Part shown: piece after piece, positions 1 to 9,242 of the stretch
Numbering within the stretch: the stretch's first letter is position 1
Layout of the letters: each line of letters opens with the position of its first letter
Notes under the pieces: model-generated
The model's database searches: none
Seen by the model: only the letters and a program-made list of their open reading frames with translations
Told to the model about the DNA's origin: nothing
Translations under genes and position numbers: made by a program
DNA from: Mycobacterium branderi
GTDB taxonomy: Bacteria; Actinomycetota; Actinomycetes; Mycobacteriales; Mycobacteriaceae
Assembly (NCBI RefSeq): GCF_010728725.1
Contig: NZ_AP022606.1
Location: 4,650,001 to 4,714,000 of the forward strand
DNA: 64,000 bases
Direction of reading: 5' to 3'

Positions 1-1
1 C

Positions 2-637
2 GCGGTCGGCCGCTCGATTGCCCGGGAGCTCCTCGAAAGCGGCCACGAGGTCAGCCTGATCGAGCGCAACCCCGAACATCTCGACGTCGACGCCATCCCG
101 GCCGCGCACTGGCGGCTGGGCGACGCCTGCGAGCTCAGCTTGCTGGAGTCGGTGCACCTCGAGGAGTTCGACGTGGTGATCGCCGCCACCGGCGACGACA
201 AGGCCAACGTGGTGCTGAGCCTGCTGGCCAAGACCGAGTTCGCGGTGCCGCGGGTGGTGGCGCGGGTCAACGATCCGCGCAACGAGTGGCTCTTCACCGA
301 CGCCTGGGGCGTCGACGTGGCGGTGTCGACGCCGCGAATGCTGGCGTCGCTGGTCGAAGAGGCGGTCGCGGTCGGAGATCTGGTGCGGCTGATGGAGTTT
401 CGCAAGGGACAGGCCAACCTGGTCGAGATCACGCTGCCCGACGACACGCCGTGGGGTGGCAAGCCGGTGCGCAAACTGCAGCTGCCCCGCGACGCGGCGC
501 TGGTAACGATCCTGCGGGGACCGCGAGTGATCGTTCCGCAGGCCGACGAACCGCTGGAAGGCGGCGACGAGCTGTTGTTCGTCGCGGTTACTGAGGTGGA
601 GGCGGAGCTGCGCCAGCTGCTTCTGCCGGCGCACTAG
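2..637 (+). CDS. ceoC: Trk-type K+ uptake NAD-binding protein CeoC, 3' part
   Basis: This is the C-terminal part of a TrkA/CeoC protein, the cytoplasmic NAD(H)-binding regulatory subunit of Trk potassium channels. The frame is open from base 2, so the 5' end lies outside the window. The visible part starts inside the Rossmann fold; the acidic ribose-binding stretch (SLIERNPEHL) and a VVIAATGDDKANV segment are clear. A TrkA_C domain follows, from about residue 130 of the fragment, with the GGDELLFVAV signature. The M. tuberculosis homologue by context is Rv2692. Its 3' end overlaps the convergent DUF3159 gene by 50 bp. Confidence 0.9.
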   Translation, partial: AVGRSIARELLESGHEVSLIERNPEHLDVDAIPAAHWRLGDACELSLLESVHLEEFDVVIAATGDDKANVVLSLLAKTEFAVPRVVARVNDPRNEWLFTDAWGVDVAVSTPRMLASLVEEAVAVGDLVRLMEFRKGQANLVEITLPDDTPWGGKPVRKLQLPRDAALVTILRGPRVIVPQADEPLEGGDELLFVAVTEVEAELRQLLLPAH

Positions 638-1238
638 CGCCAAGCGCGCGTTGCACTACCTTGACGGCCATGTAGGTCACCACGGCTGCGACGGCGGTCA
701 ACGGCCAGCCCATCGTGATCCGCGCCACTGCCAGCCAGCCCGTGTGATCGGCCTGGTAGAGCAACCGCTGCACCACGAAACGAGCCGCGAAAACCAGCAC
801 CCAGGTCAGCGTCGCGACATCGAAGGCATAGACCGCACCACGCACGTCGCGCCAGCCGCGGTCGTGCCCGCCGAGCCAGCTCCACAGGTAGCCGACGACG
901 GGCCGGCGGATCAACACCGACACCGTGAAGACCACTGCCCACAGCAACGACGTCCAGATGCCCAGCAGGAAATAGCCTTTCGACTCTCCCACCGCGTAAG
1001 CGATCACCGCGCAGATGGCGACGCCGACGAAACCGGACACCGCGGGCTGGACGGAGTCGCGCCGAATCAGCCGCCACAGCAGGACAATTGCGGCCACCCC
1101 GACCGCCGCGCCAATCGCAGCTATCAGGCCGGCGGCGGCGGAGACGGCCACAAAGACGACCACCGGCAACGAGGAGTAGACGAGCCCGCTGACGCCGCCG
1201 AGCTGGGTCAGAATCGCCGGCTTAGGAGAAGCCGTCAC
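588..1238 (-). CDS. DUF3159 integral membrane protein (Rv2693c-like)
   Basis: A 216-residue polytopic membrane protein with five or six hydrophobic segments, followed by a Pro/Ala-rich C-terminal tail. It resembles the actinobacterial DUF3159 family (Rv2693c); no biochemical role is established. I chose the GTG at 1238 because it overlaps the stop of the upstream OB-fold gene as GTGA, a typical translational-coupling arrangement, and because the reading frame before it is the out-of-frame shadow of that gene. Lying beside the Trk genes hints at an ion-transport link, but that is inference. The last 50 bp overlap ceoC antisense. Confidence 0.85.
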   Translation of the reverse strand: MTASPKPAILTQLGGVSGLVYSSLPVVVFVAVSAAAGLIAAIGAAVGVAAIVLLWRLIRRDSVQPAVSGFVGVAICAVIAYAVGESKGYFLLGIWTSLLWAVVFTVSVLIRRPVVGYLWSWLGGHDRGWRDVRGAVYAFDVATLTWVLVFAARFVVQRLLYQADHTGWLAVARITMGWPLTAVAAVVTYMAVKVVQRALGASAPAEAAGAAPPPPQ

Positions 1239-1606
1239 CGCTGAATTTCGTAGTGCGGGTTGTAAATCGCTTTGGTGCCGTTGTCCAGCTTGCCCAGCCG
1301 GCCTCGCACCCGCAGCGTGCGACCGGAGTCGATTCCGGGGATCCGGCGTTGGCCCAGCCACACCAGCGCGACGGTGTCGGTGCCGTCGAACAACTCGGCG
1401 CGGACCCCGCCGGCGCATCCCTTGGCGTTGGCTTCCACGCTGCGCAGGGTTCCGACCATCGTGACCTCTTGCCCGCGCTGGCAGTCGATCGCCCGCTGCG
1501 CGCCGGTGTTGACCGCCTCGTCGGACAGCTCTTCGACGTCGCGCTGCTCGGGGTCCTCCGTCAGTCGACGGGTGAGCCGGCGCAGATAACCTTCGGCCGT
1601 CGCCAT
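1235..1606 (-). CDS. OB-fold nucleic-acid-binding protein (Rv2694c-like)
   Basis: A small protein of 123 residues. The N-terminal third is helical and charged (YLRRLTRRLTEDPEQ). The C-terminal part is an OB-fold tRNA-anticodon-type domain with GTLRSVEANAKGCAGGVRAELFDGTD and a GRTLRVRGRLG strand. OB folds bind single-stranded nucleic acid, but the ligand here is unknown. A GTG at 1609 precedes the ATG at 1606; I use the ATG. Its stop overlaps the start of the DUF3159 gene by four bases, so the two form an operon. Confidence 0.85.
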   Translation of the reverse strand: MATAEGYLRRLTRRLTEDPEQRDVEELSDEAVNTGAQRAIDCQRGQEVTMVGTLRSVEANAKGCAGGVRAELFDGTDTVALVWLGQRRIPGIDSGRTLRVRGRLGKLDNGTKAIYNPHYEIQR

Positions 1607-1744
1607 CACCTACTTTTCGAACAATTCGGCCGAGCCGAATCTCCGTTATGCCAACGGACACCGTAGACCCGTTAGTTCCCGGGCGCCATGCGGCCCCCTG
1701 GGCTGACGGTGGAGTACCCGTAAACGCCGGGCAGTATCAAGTCT

Positions 1745-2446
1745 GTGCCTGTCGACTTGCACGGTGTGACGACCGTCGTGCTGCCCGGAACTGGATCCGA
1801 CGACGACTACATCGACCGTGCGTTCGGAGGACCGCTGCGCGATGCGGGTGCGCTGGTCGTGGCGCCGCCGCCGCAGCCGGGCCGCTTGATCGACGGATAC
1901 CTGGCCGCCCTGGACGACGCTGCACGGCGCGGCCCGATCGCCGTCGGCGGTGTTTCGATCGGTGCCGCGGTGGCCGCCCGGTGGGCGCTGCGGCATCCTG
2001 ACCGCGCGATCGCGGTGCTGGCGGCGCTGCCCGCCTGGACCGGCGCCCCCGACGGCGCTCCGGCGGCTCTGGCGGCCCGGCATTCGGCCCAGCAGCTGCG
2101 TCACCACGGGCTGGCCGCGACGACCGCCCAGATGCGGGCATCCAGCCCGCAATGGCTGGGCGACGAGCTGGCCCGGTCATGGCGGGGCCTGTGGCCGCAC
2201 CTGCCCGACGCGATGGACGCGGCGGCGGCATACGTGGCACCGAGCCGCGCGGAGCTGGCGCGCCTGGCCGCGCCGCTGGGCGTCGCCGCCGCGACCGACG
2301 ACCCGATCCACCCGCTGCACGTCGGAGTCGAATGGGCGGCCGCCGCGCCGCGGGCGGCGTTGCGGTCGGTGACGCTCGATGAGATCGGCGAGGACCCGGC
2401 CGCGCTGGGCACCGCGTGCCTGGCCGCACTGCGCGACGCCGCCTAG
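1745..2446 (+). CDS. Alpha/beta-hydrolase-like protein (Rv2695-like)
   Basis: A 233-residue protein resembling an alpha/beta hydrolase. An early strand and oxyanion-type turn (TTVVLPGTGSDDDY) is followed by the nucleophile-elbow-like GGVSIGAAVAARWAL, in which Ser would be the nucleophile. The C-terminal region contains a possible catalytic Asp (ATDDPIHPLHVG). It is divergently oriented from the OB-fold gene and convergent with the DUF3710 gene, overlapping it by 4 bp. Substrate unknown. The GTG at 1745 is the first start in the conserved part, and no strong Shine-Dalgarno sequence is visible. Confidence 0.8.
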   Translation: MPVDLHGVTTVVLPGTGSDDDYIDRAFGGPLRDAGALVVAPPPQPGRLIDGYLAALDDAARRGPIAVGGVSIGAAVAARWALRHPDRAIAVLAALPAWTGAPDGAPAALAARHSAQQLRHHGLAATTAQMRASSPQWLGDELARSWRGLWPHLPDAMDAAAAYVAPSRAELARLAAPLGVAAATDDPIHPLHVGVEWAAAAPRAALRSVTLDEIGEDPAALGTACLAALRDAA

Positions 2447-3171
2447 CCTCCGGTTGTGCTGCTGCGCAACTGCTGCATTGCCGACCCGGCGGCACTGCGG
2501 CGCTCGGCAGGCGCGGACGCGTCCTGCTGCGCGGCCGCCTGCTGGGCCGCGGCCTCCCGAAGTTGGGCTGCCATGGGCTCGGGCAGCTGCACCGCCAGCG
2601 GTGTCCGCACCGGCAGCGGCGTATCGCCGCGACGAACCACGGTGTCCGCCAAGGCTTCTCGTGCTTCCACGGTCAACGCGTCGATGGCCTCCGGCGCCCC
2701 GTTGACCACGCAGCGGATCATCCAGCGATACCCGTCGACCCCGATGAACCGCACCACTCCGGCCCCGGTGCCGACCACCTCCCGGCCCCACGGACCGTCC
2801 TGGATGCTCACCTGGGCCCCGTCCTTGCGCAGCGAGTCGGCGAGCTCGCCGGCCACCTCGCGCCACAGGCCGGCCGTTTTGGGCGCCGCATACGCGGCAA
2901 TGGTGTAGCGGCCGTTCGGTGTCACGATCCACACCGCGCTGGGAATGCCCGTCTCGGTGAGCTCGACCTGCAGCTGGCCCTCCGCCGGCATCGGGATCAA
3001 CACCGAGCCCAGGTCCAGCCGGGCCACTTCCGCGGCCGCGGGGTCGTCGAAATCCTCGATGTCGAAGGGGCCGTCGAGCTCCACCTCGGGTTCGGGCTCG
3101 GCCGACGGTTCCGGCTGTGCCGCCGCAACTTCCGGGTCGTCGTCTTTGGGTTTGCGCCTACCGAATGCCAT
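2443..3171 (-). CDS. DUF3710 protein (Rv2696c-like)
   Basis: A 242-residue soluble protein of the actinobacterial DUF3710 family. A basic start (FGRRKPKDDD) is followed by an acidic Pro/Glu-rich linker to about residue 45. The conserved globular domain includes GPFDIEDFDD, VWIVTPNGRYTIAAYAAPK and GVDGYRWMIRCVVNG. The tail is Ala/Gln-rich. No function is established. The ATG at 3171 overlaps the TGA of dut (TGATG), so it is co-translated with dut. A GTG one codon earlier is possible. Confidence 0.85.
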   Translation of the reverse strand: MAFGRRKPKDDDPEVAAAQPEPSAEPEPEVELDGPFDIEDFDDPAAAEVARLDLGSVLIPMPAEGQLQVELTETGIPSAVWIVTPNGRYTIAAYAAPKTAGLWREVAGELADSLRKDGAQVSIQDGPWGREVVGTGAGVVRFIGVDGYRWMIRCVVNGAPEAIDALTVEAREALADTVVRRGDTPLPVRTPLAVQLPEPMAAQLREAAAQQAAAQQDASAPAERRSAAGSAMQQLRSSTTGG

Positions 3172-3635
3172 CACAGACTCGCATGTCCACCGGAGGAGCC
3201 GTGGCCGCCGTCGCCCCGGGAGGTCTCGGCGAGCCCGGCCTCGTCGAACGACGCCACTTCGACCAGGTCGACCAACTCGACCCGTTGCACCAGCAGCTGC
3301 GCGATGCGGTCACCCCGGTGCACCGCGATCGGCGTCGCAGGGTCGAGGTTGATCAGTGCCACCTTGATCTCGCCGCGATAGCCGGCATCGATGGTGCCTG
3401 GACTATTGACGATCGAAAGCCCAACGCGCGCAGCCAATCCGGAGCGTGGATGGACCAAACCGACCATCCCGTACGGGATGGCCACCGCGACGCCGGTCCG
3501 CACCAGGGCGCGATGCCCGGGCGCGAGTTCGAGGTCTTCGGCACTGTAGAGATCGACGCCGGCGTCGCCGTCGTGGGCGCGGCTGGGCAGCGGGAGCCCG
3601 GGGTCGAGACGGACAACTGCCAGACTGGTCGACAC
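3171..3635 (-). CDS. dut: dUTP diphosphatase (dUTPase)
   Basis: Hydrolyses dUTP to dUMP and PPi, keeping uracil out of DNA and supplying dUMP for thymidylate synthesis (thyX lies further right). All trimeric dUTPase motifs are present in 154 residues: [12 protein letters not shown] (motif 1), HPRSGLA (2), [17 protein letters not shown] (3), RGDRIAQLL (4) and a C-terminal [10 protein letters not shown] arm (5). The length equals the M. tuberculosis enzyme. The GTG start at 3635 is supported by that length and by a TAATCT box 8 nt upstream, suggesting a leaderless mRNA. The first gene of a pair with the DUF3710 gene. Confidence 0.97.
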   Translation of the reverse strand: MSTSLAVVRLDPGLPLPSRAHDGDAGVDLYSAEDLELAPGHRALVRTGVAVAIPYGMVGLVHPRSGLAARVGLSIVNSPGTIDAGYRGEIKVALINLDPATPIAVHRGDRIAQLLVQRVELVDLVEVASFDEAGLAETSRGDGGHGSSGGHASL

Positions 3636-3643
3636 GGGGGCAC

Positions 3644-3653
3644 AGATTACCCT
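3644..3653. promoter_or_regulatory. Overlapping divergent -10 boxes for dut and the DUF3093 gene
   Basis: On the minus strand TAATCT (3649-3644) lies 8 nt before the dut GTG. On the plus strand TACCCT (3648-3653) lies 7 nt before the GTG at 3661. The two boxes share bases 3648-3649. Both spacings fit transcription starting at or next to the start codon. Confidence 0.55.
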
Positions 3654-3660
3654 TGACCGC

Positions 3661-4137
3661 GTGTCGGGTACGCGTGTCGCGCCGCAAAGCGTGCGGTATC
3701 GCGAGCGTTTGTGGGTGCCATGGTGGTGGTGGCCGCCAGGTTTCGCGCTCGCGGCGATCGTCGCCCTGGAGGTCAACCAGGGGGTGCCCGCGCTGCCGAA
3801 CTGGCTGCCGTTCGCGGTGCTGTTCGCTGTGGCTACCGGTGCGCTGCTGTGGTTGGGGCGAATGGAGATACGAGTCACCGTCGGCGACGAGGGGGTCGAA
3901 CTATGGGCTGCCGACGCGCACCTGCCGGTCACCGTGATCGCCCGCTCCGCGGAAATCCCCCGCTCGGCCAAGTCGGCGGCGCTGGGGCGTCAGCTCGATC
4001 CCGCGGCCTTTGTGCTGCACCGAGCCTGGGTCGGTCCCATGGTGCTCGTCGTGCTCGACGACCCCGATGACCCGACGCCGTACTGGCTGGTGAGCTGCCG
4101 CCACCCGGAGCGGGTGCTATCGGCATTGCGCAGCTGA
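3661..4137 (+). CDS. DUF3093 membrane protein (Rv2698-like)
   Basis: A 158-residue protein with two hydrophobic segments near the N-terminus (around residues 18-37 and 46-65, after a WVPWWWWPP aromatic cluster). A soluble domain with [22 protein letters not shown] and [16 protein letters not shown] at the end follows. It matches the actinobacterial DUF3093 family; role unknown. It is divergent from dut with only 25 bp between the start codons, and the GTG start is set by the TACCCT box 7 nt upstream. Confidence 0.85.
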   Translation: MSGTRVAPQSVRYRERLWVPWWWWPPGFALAAIVALEVNQGVPALPNWLPFAVLFAVATGALLWLGRMEIRVTVGDEGVELWAADAHLPVTVIARSAEIPRSAKSAALGRQLDPAAFVLHRAWVGPMVLVVLDDPDDPTPYWLVSCRHPERVLSALRS

Positions 4138-4143
4138 TCCCGA

Positions 4144-4446
4144 TCAGGCCGCGCAGTCGGTACAGATCATCACGCCGTTCTTCTCGCTGGCGAGCCGGCT
4201 GCGGTGTTGCACCAGAAAGCAACTGGAGCAGGTGAACTCGTCGGCCTGCTTGGGAACAACGCGGACGGACAACTCTTCGCCGGACAAGTCGGCGCCAGGC
4301 AGTTCGAATGATTCGGCGGACTCGGACTCGTCGACGTCGACCACGGCCGACGCCGCTTCGTTCCGCCGGGCTTTGAGCTCCTCCAGCGAATCCTCCGAAA
4401 CGTCGTCGGTCTCGGTTCGCCGTGGGGCGTCATAGTCGGTAGCCAT
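4144..4446 (-). CDS. DUF4193 zinc-ribbon-like protein (Rv2699c-like)
   Basis: A 100-residue acidic protein conserved in actinobacteria (DUF4193). The N-terminal half is disordered and charged (MATDYDAPRRTETDD). The C-terminal half has two Cys pairs, CSSC and CTDC, spaced like a zinc ribbon. The start is the ATG at 4446, preceded by a purine-rich GGGGAGAGG ribosome-binding site. From memory, homologues are among the most conserved small genes of mycobacteria and are considered essential; the molecular role is not known. Confidence 0.88.
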   Translation of the reverse strand: MATDYDAPRRTETDDVSEDSLEELKARRNEAASAVVDVDESESAESFELPGADLSGEELSVRVVPKQADEFTCSSCFLVQHRSRLASEKNGVMICTDCAA

Positions 4447-4621
4447 CGGCCTCTCCCCTCGCTCCCCCTTGAAAACTGTGCAAGCAACGCTTTGTACCAG
4501 CGTCGAACGCATCCACCAAACGATTCGTGCCCGTATCCCGCTGTCTTCAAGTGTGATTTACGTCACACAGATAATTTAACCGCGGTATCCCGCCCTAAAC
4601 ATCGCGCTGAACTCAATCGGC

Positions 4622-4662
4622 GGCGACCCGCCGCGCCCGGCTGCGCCGCGCTTGCGATCGCC
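4622..4662 (+). repeat. 41-bp dispersed repeat, copy 1 (upstream of cei)
   Basis: A 41-bp GC-rich sequence beginning GGCGACCCGCC and ending GCTTGCGATCGCC. It is identical to 48411-48451. It ends 2 bp before a TAGAGT -10-like box and 14 nt before the cei GTG. It contains the palindrome GCGATCGC. No terminal repeats or ORF suggest an IS. Confidence 0.85.
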
Positions 4663-4664
4663 TT

Positions 4665-4670
4665 TAGAGT
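4665..4670 (+). promoter_or_regulatory. Leaderless -10 box of cei
   Basis: TAGAGT is followed by exactly 6 nt and then the GTG start codon, the geometry of a leaderless mycobacterial promoter. It sits directly after the 41-bp repeat. Confidence 0.55.
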
Positions 4671-4676
4671 GCTCGT

Positions 4677-5324
4677 GTGGTCGCGCTCATCACCGAAGGC
4701 ACCGCCTTCGACAAACACGGTCGCCCTTTTCGGCGCCGCAACGCCCGGCCCGCCATTTGCCTGTTGATCGTCCTGCTGGTGGCGACCGCCGTGGTATGGA
4801 CGATCGCACTGACCCGTCCGCCCGAGGTCCACGAGGCCGCGGTGTGCAATCCGCCGCCAGGCCAGTCGGATCCGGCAAAGCCACGGTTGGGTGAGCCGGT
4901 GTCCCGCAGCACGATGACGAACGTCGCACCGGCGAGACTGGCCGACACCAAGATCCGTGTCCTCAATGCCAGCGGGCGCGGCGGTCAGGCCGCCGACGTC
5001 GCCAATGCGCTGCACGACCTCGGCTTCGCGCAGCCGACAGCCGCCAACGATCCGATCTACGAGGGCACTCGGCTGACCTGCCAGGGACAGATCCGCTTCG
5101 GCGAGGCGGGCCAGGCCTCGGCCGCGGCGGTGTGGCTGGTGGCGCCGTGCACCGAGTTGTTCCGCGACGACCGCGCCGACGACTCCGTCGATCTCGCCCT
5201 GGGCACCGACTTCACCGCGCTGACGCACAGCGACGACATCGACGCGGTGCTCGCCGGATTGCGTCCGGGCGCCGAGCCCGCCGATCCGGCCCTGCTGTCG
5301 AAGGTGCACTCCAGCAGCTGCTGA
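4677..5324 (+). CDS. cei: Cell envelope integrity protein Cei (LytR C-terminal domain)
   Basis: A 215-residue type II membrane protein. A short cytoplasmic basic stretch (RPFRRRNARP) precedes one transmembrane helix at about residues 26-45 (AICLLIVLLVATAVVWTIAL). The extracytoplasmic part carries a LytR_C domain from about residue 85 (IRVLNASGRGGQAADVANALHDLGF). The M. tuberculosis homogue Rv2700 (Cei) is needed for envelope integrity and virulence. The GTG start is fixed by the TAGAGT box 6 nt upstream. It converges with suhB, leaving 2 bp between stops. Confidence 0.88.
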   Translation: MVALITEGTAFDKHGRPFRRRNARPAICLLIVLLVATAVVWTIALTRPPEVHEAAVCNPPPGQSDPAKPRLGEPVSRSTMTNVAPARLADTKIRVLNASGRGGQAADVANALHDLGFAQPTAANDPIYEGTRLTCQGQIRFGEAGQASAAAVWLVAPCTELFRDDRADDSVDLALGTDFTALTHSDDIDAVLAGLRPGAEPADPALLSKVHSSSC

Positions 5325-5326
5325 GT

Positions 5327-6190
5327 TCAGCCGGGAATCGGGGCCAGGCCGTCGAATCGTTCGAGGGCGGCGAGCAATTCGTCGGCGATCCCGGGCGCCG
5401 CGGCGGCCACCAGGCCGGCGCTGCCGTCCGACTCCGCCGGCAACACCACCCGGGCCCCCGCCTCGGCGGCGATCAGTGCCCCGGCCGCGCAGTCCCACAC
5501 GTGCAGGCCGTGCTCGTAGTAGGCATCCAGCCCCCCGGCCGCCACCATGCACAAATCCAGTGCGGCAGAACCGATGCGGCGCACGTCGCGGACCACCGGC
5601 AGCATCTTCGCCGCCAGCGCCGCCTGCGCGGTGCGCCGCCGCCGCGAGTACGCGAATCCGGTACCCAGCAGCGCCATCGACAAATCGTCGACCGCGCTGC
5701 ACCGCAGCCGGCGGGCTCCGTTCGCGTCGGTGAGATGAGCGCCGAGTGCCGTCGCCGCCGAATACACCCGCCCCGCGACGACGTCGGCGACCGCACCCGC
5801 CACCGACACGCCGTCGATCTGTGCCGCCACCGACACCGCGTAGGCCGGGATCCCGTAGACGAAGTTCACCGTGCCGTCGATGGGGTCGAGCACCCAGGTG
5901 ACCGCGCCGGCTGCGGCCGAATCGGCGGGCCCGCCGCCCTCCTCGCCGAGAATCGGGTCGCCGGATCGCAGTTGCGCCAACCGATCCCGCAACAGCCGCT
6001 CGGTTTCGGTGTCGACGACGGTGACCGGATCGGTCGGGGTGGTCTTGCTCTGCACCGCCCCACTCGCCGCGCCGTTGGCGTCGGCGCCGAACACCTCGGC
6101 GCGGCGGCGGCGCACGAAGTCGGCCGCCTCGCCGGCCAACGCTTCGGCGACCGCACGCAGGCGAGCGGGCTGGTTGTCAGGTGTGCTCAC
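5327..6190 (-). CDS. suhB: Inositol-1-monophosphatase SuhB
   Basis: Dephosphorylates inositol-1-phosphate to myo-inositol, the precursor of phosphatidylinositol, mannosylated lipids and mycothiol. Metal-binding motifs are intact: GEEGG (residues 82-86), DPIDGTVNF (102-110) and the C-terminal WDCAAG with the third metal-ligating Asp. The length of 287 residues is near that of M. tuberculosis SuhB (Rv2701c). The GTG at 6190 is the first start in frame and the sequence MSTPDNQPARLR is plausible. It is divergent from ppgK. Confidence 0.93.
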   Translation of the reverse strand: MSTPDNQPARLRAVAEALAGEAADFVRRRRAEVFGADANGAASGAVQSKTTPTDPVTVVDTETERLLRDRLAQLRSGDPILGEEGGGPADSAAAGAVTWVLDPIDGTVNFVYGIPAYAVSVAAQIDGVSVAGAVADVVAGRVYSAATALGAHLTDANGARRLRCSAVDDLSMALLGTGFAYSRRRRTAQAALAAKMLPVVRDVRRIGSAALDLCMVAAGGLDAYYEHGLHVWDCAAGALIAAEAGARVVLPAESDGSAGLVAAAAPGIADELLAALERFDGLAPIPG

Positions 6191-6281
6191 CGGTCTATCG
6201 CAGCACAGCGATCTGGCGGTGGGCCGCGCATGGACGCATTAGGGTGTGGTCCGACAGGCCCGTCTCGCCCGAGGAGTTCCG

Positions 6282-7052
6282 ATGACCAGTAGCGACTCAC
6301 CGCAGCGGCGGGGTTTCGGCGTCGACGTCGGCGGCAGCGGCATCAAGGGCGGGATCGTGGACTTGGACACCGGTCAGCTGGTCGGTGACCGGTTCAAGCT
6401 GCCGACACCACAGCCCGCCACGCCGCCGGCGGTGGCCAAGACGATTGCGGCGGTCGTCAACGAATTCGGCTGGTCCGGCCCGCTGGGGGTGACCTATCCC
6501 GGCGTCGTCACCCAGGGCGTCGTGCAGACGGCGGCCAACGTCGACAAGGCGTGGATCGGCACCAACGCGCGCGACATCATCAGCGCCGAACTGAATGGTC
6601 AAGAGATCGTCGTCCTCAACGACGCCGATGCCGCCGGGCTCGCCGAAGAACGCTATGGGGCGGGCAAGGACCAGACCGGGTTGGTAATCCTGCTCACGTT
6701 CGGTACCGGGATCGGCTCGGCGCTGATCCACAACGGGATACTGCTGCCCAACACCGAGTTGGGACACGTCGACGTCGACGGCAAAGAAGCCGAGCACCGC
6801 GCCGCGTCGTCGGTCCGGGACAACAAGGGCTGGAGCTACCAGAAGTGGGCCAAGCAGGTGACCAAGGTGCTGGTCGCCTTCGAGAACGCATTGTGGCCCG
6901 ATCTGTTCATCGCCGGCGGCGGCATCAGCCGCAAGGCCGACAAATGGGTGCCGCTGCTGGAAAACCGGACACCGGTGGTGGCCGCCGCCCTGCAAAACAC
7001 CGCGGGGATCGTCGGCGCGGCGATGGCGGCTACCAGCGACGTCACCCACTGA
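6282..7052 (+). CDS. ppgK: Polyphosphate glucokinase
   Basis: A ROK-family kinase that phosphorylates glucose using polyphosphate or ATP. The phosphate-1 motif GVDVGGSGIKGGIVD opens the protein. A VTYPGVV segment, the catalytic-Asp region NDADAAGLAEERYG and adenosine-loop FGTGIGSALI follow. The glucose-binding ELGHVDVDGKEAEHRA replaces the usual ROK zinc motif, as expected for PPGK. The ATG at 6282 has GAGGAG 8 nt upstream, so I prefer it to the GTG at 6246. The product is 256 residues. It lies directly upstream of sigA. Confidence 0.94.
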   Translation: MTSSDSPQRRGFGVDVGGSGIKGGIVDLDTGQLVGDRFKLPTPQPATPPAVAKTIAAVVNEFGWSGPLGVTYPGVVTQGVVQTAANVDKAWIGTNARDIISAELNGQEIVVLNDADAAGLAEERYGAGKDQTGLVILLTFGTGIGSALIHNGILLPNTELGHVDVDGKEAEHRAASSVRDNKGWSYQKWAKQVTKVLVAFENALWPDLFIAGGGISRKADKWVPLLENRTPVVAAALQNTAGIVGAAMAATSDVTH

Positions 7053-7090
7053 ATTTGCGCGCTCGGGGCGGCAGTACCGGCCCGTGTCGT

Positions 7091-7096
7091 TACAAT
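7091..7096 (+). promoter_or_regulatory. Predicted sigA promoter -10
   Basis: TACAAT, a near-consensus housekeeping -10 box, lies in the 188-bp gap between ppgK and sigA, about 145 nt before the sigA start. No convincing -35 was seen. It implies a leader of roughly 135-140 nt. Confidence 0.4.
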
Positions 7097-7240
7097 GGTC
7101 AGCGGCAGCCGCCCAACACTGGCGGCGAGCATCCAAGCTGATATCAAGGCCGACATCCGACATAGCCGACACTTTCGGTAGCGCACGCCAACCGCGCCGA
7201 AGGCTCGGCGCGACAACTTGAGGCGACCGAAGGGGTTTTC

Positions 7241-8800
<1,560 letters not shown>

Positions 8801-8822
8801 GCGCTCTTGCCGCGCAATGCAA

Positions 8823-8828
8823 TAGCCT
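8823..8828 (+). promoter_or_regulatory. Leaderless -10 box of the RidA-like gene
   Basis: TAGCCT followed by 6 nt and the ATG at 8835. No Shine-Dalgarno sequence is present, which fits a leaderless transcript. Confidence 0.5.
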
Positions 8829-8834
8829 GACGGC

Positions 8835-9242
8835 ATGTCATCGCGCCGCGTCCTCGTCTCGTCCGGATCAGATTACGAATCCGCCGTCGGCTATTCGCGG
8901 GCCGTGCGGATCGGCCCGCATGTGGCGGTATCGGGAACAACCGGGGCCGGCGACGACATCGCAACGCAGACCCGGGATTGCTTGCGCCGCATCGAGATTG
9001 CGCTGGGCGAAGCCGGCGCGGCTCTCGCCGATGTCGTCCGCACCCGCATCTACGTGACCGATATTTCGCGCTGGCGCGAGGTCGGCGAAGTACACGCCGA
9101 CGTCTTCGGAAAGATCCGGCCCGCGGCCACTATGGTCGAGGTCTCGGCGCTCATCGCACCCGACTTGCTCGTGGAGATCGAGGCCGACGCCTATATAGAT
9201 TCCGCTGCCGGCGGAAAGACGCCGTCAGGACCCGGCCGGTAG
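8835..9242 (+). CDS. RidA/YjgF/YER057c-family protein (Rv2704-like)
   Basis: A 135-residue member of the Rid superfamily, trimeric proteins of which several deaminate reactive enamines/imines. Typical features are GPHVAVSGTTGAGDDIATQTRDCLRRIEIAL, VRTRIYVTDISRW and RPAATMVEVSALIAPDLLVEIEADAY. The catalytic Arg of true RidA corresponds to the R of the VRTRIYV segment or the RPAAT motif, so which activity remains is uncertain. The ATG is set by a leaderless box. Its 3' end overlaps the convergent DUF952 gene by 52 bp. Confidence 0.88.
   Translation: MSSRRVLVSSGSDYESAVGYSRAVRIGPHVAVSGTTGAGDDIATQTRDCLRRIEIALGEAGAALADVVRTRIYVTDISRWREVGEVHADVFGKIRPAATMVEVSALIAPDLLVEIEADAYIDSAAGGKTPSGPGR

Noticed and set aside
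1620..1640. TCGAAC near 1618 as an SOS box
   Set aside because: The second half-site is absent (AATTCGGCC follows), so it does not fit the LexA consensus.
4563..5702. Long minus-strand ORF opposite cei
   Set aside because: A shadow of cei and suhB in another frame with Arg/Gly-rich low-complexity sequence.
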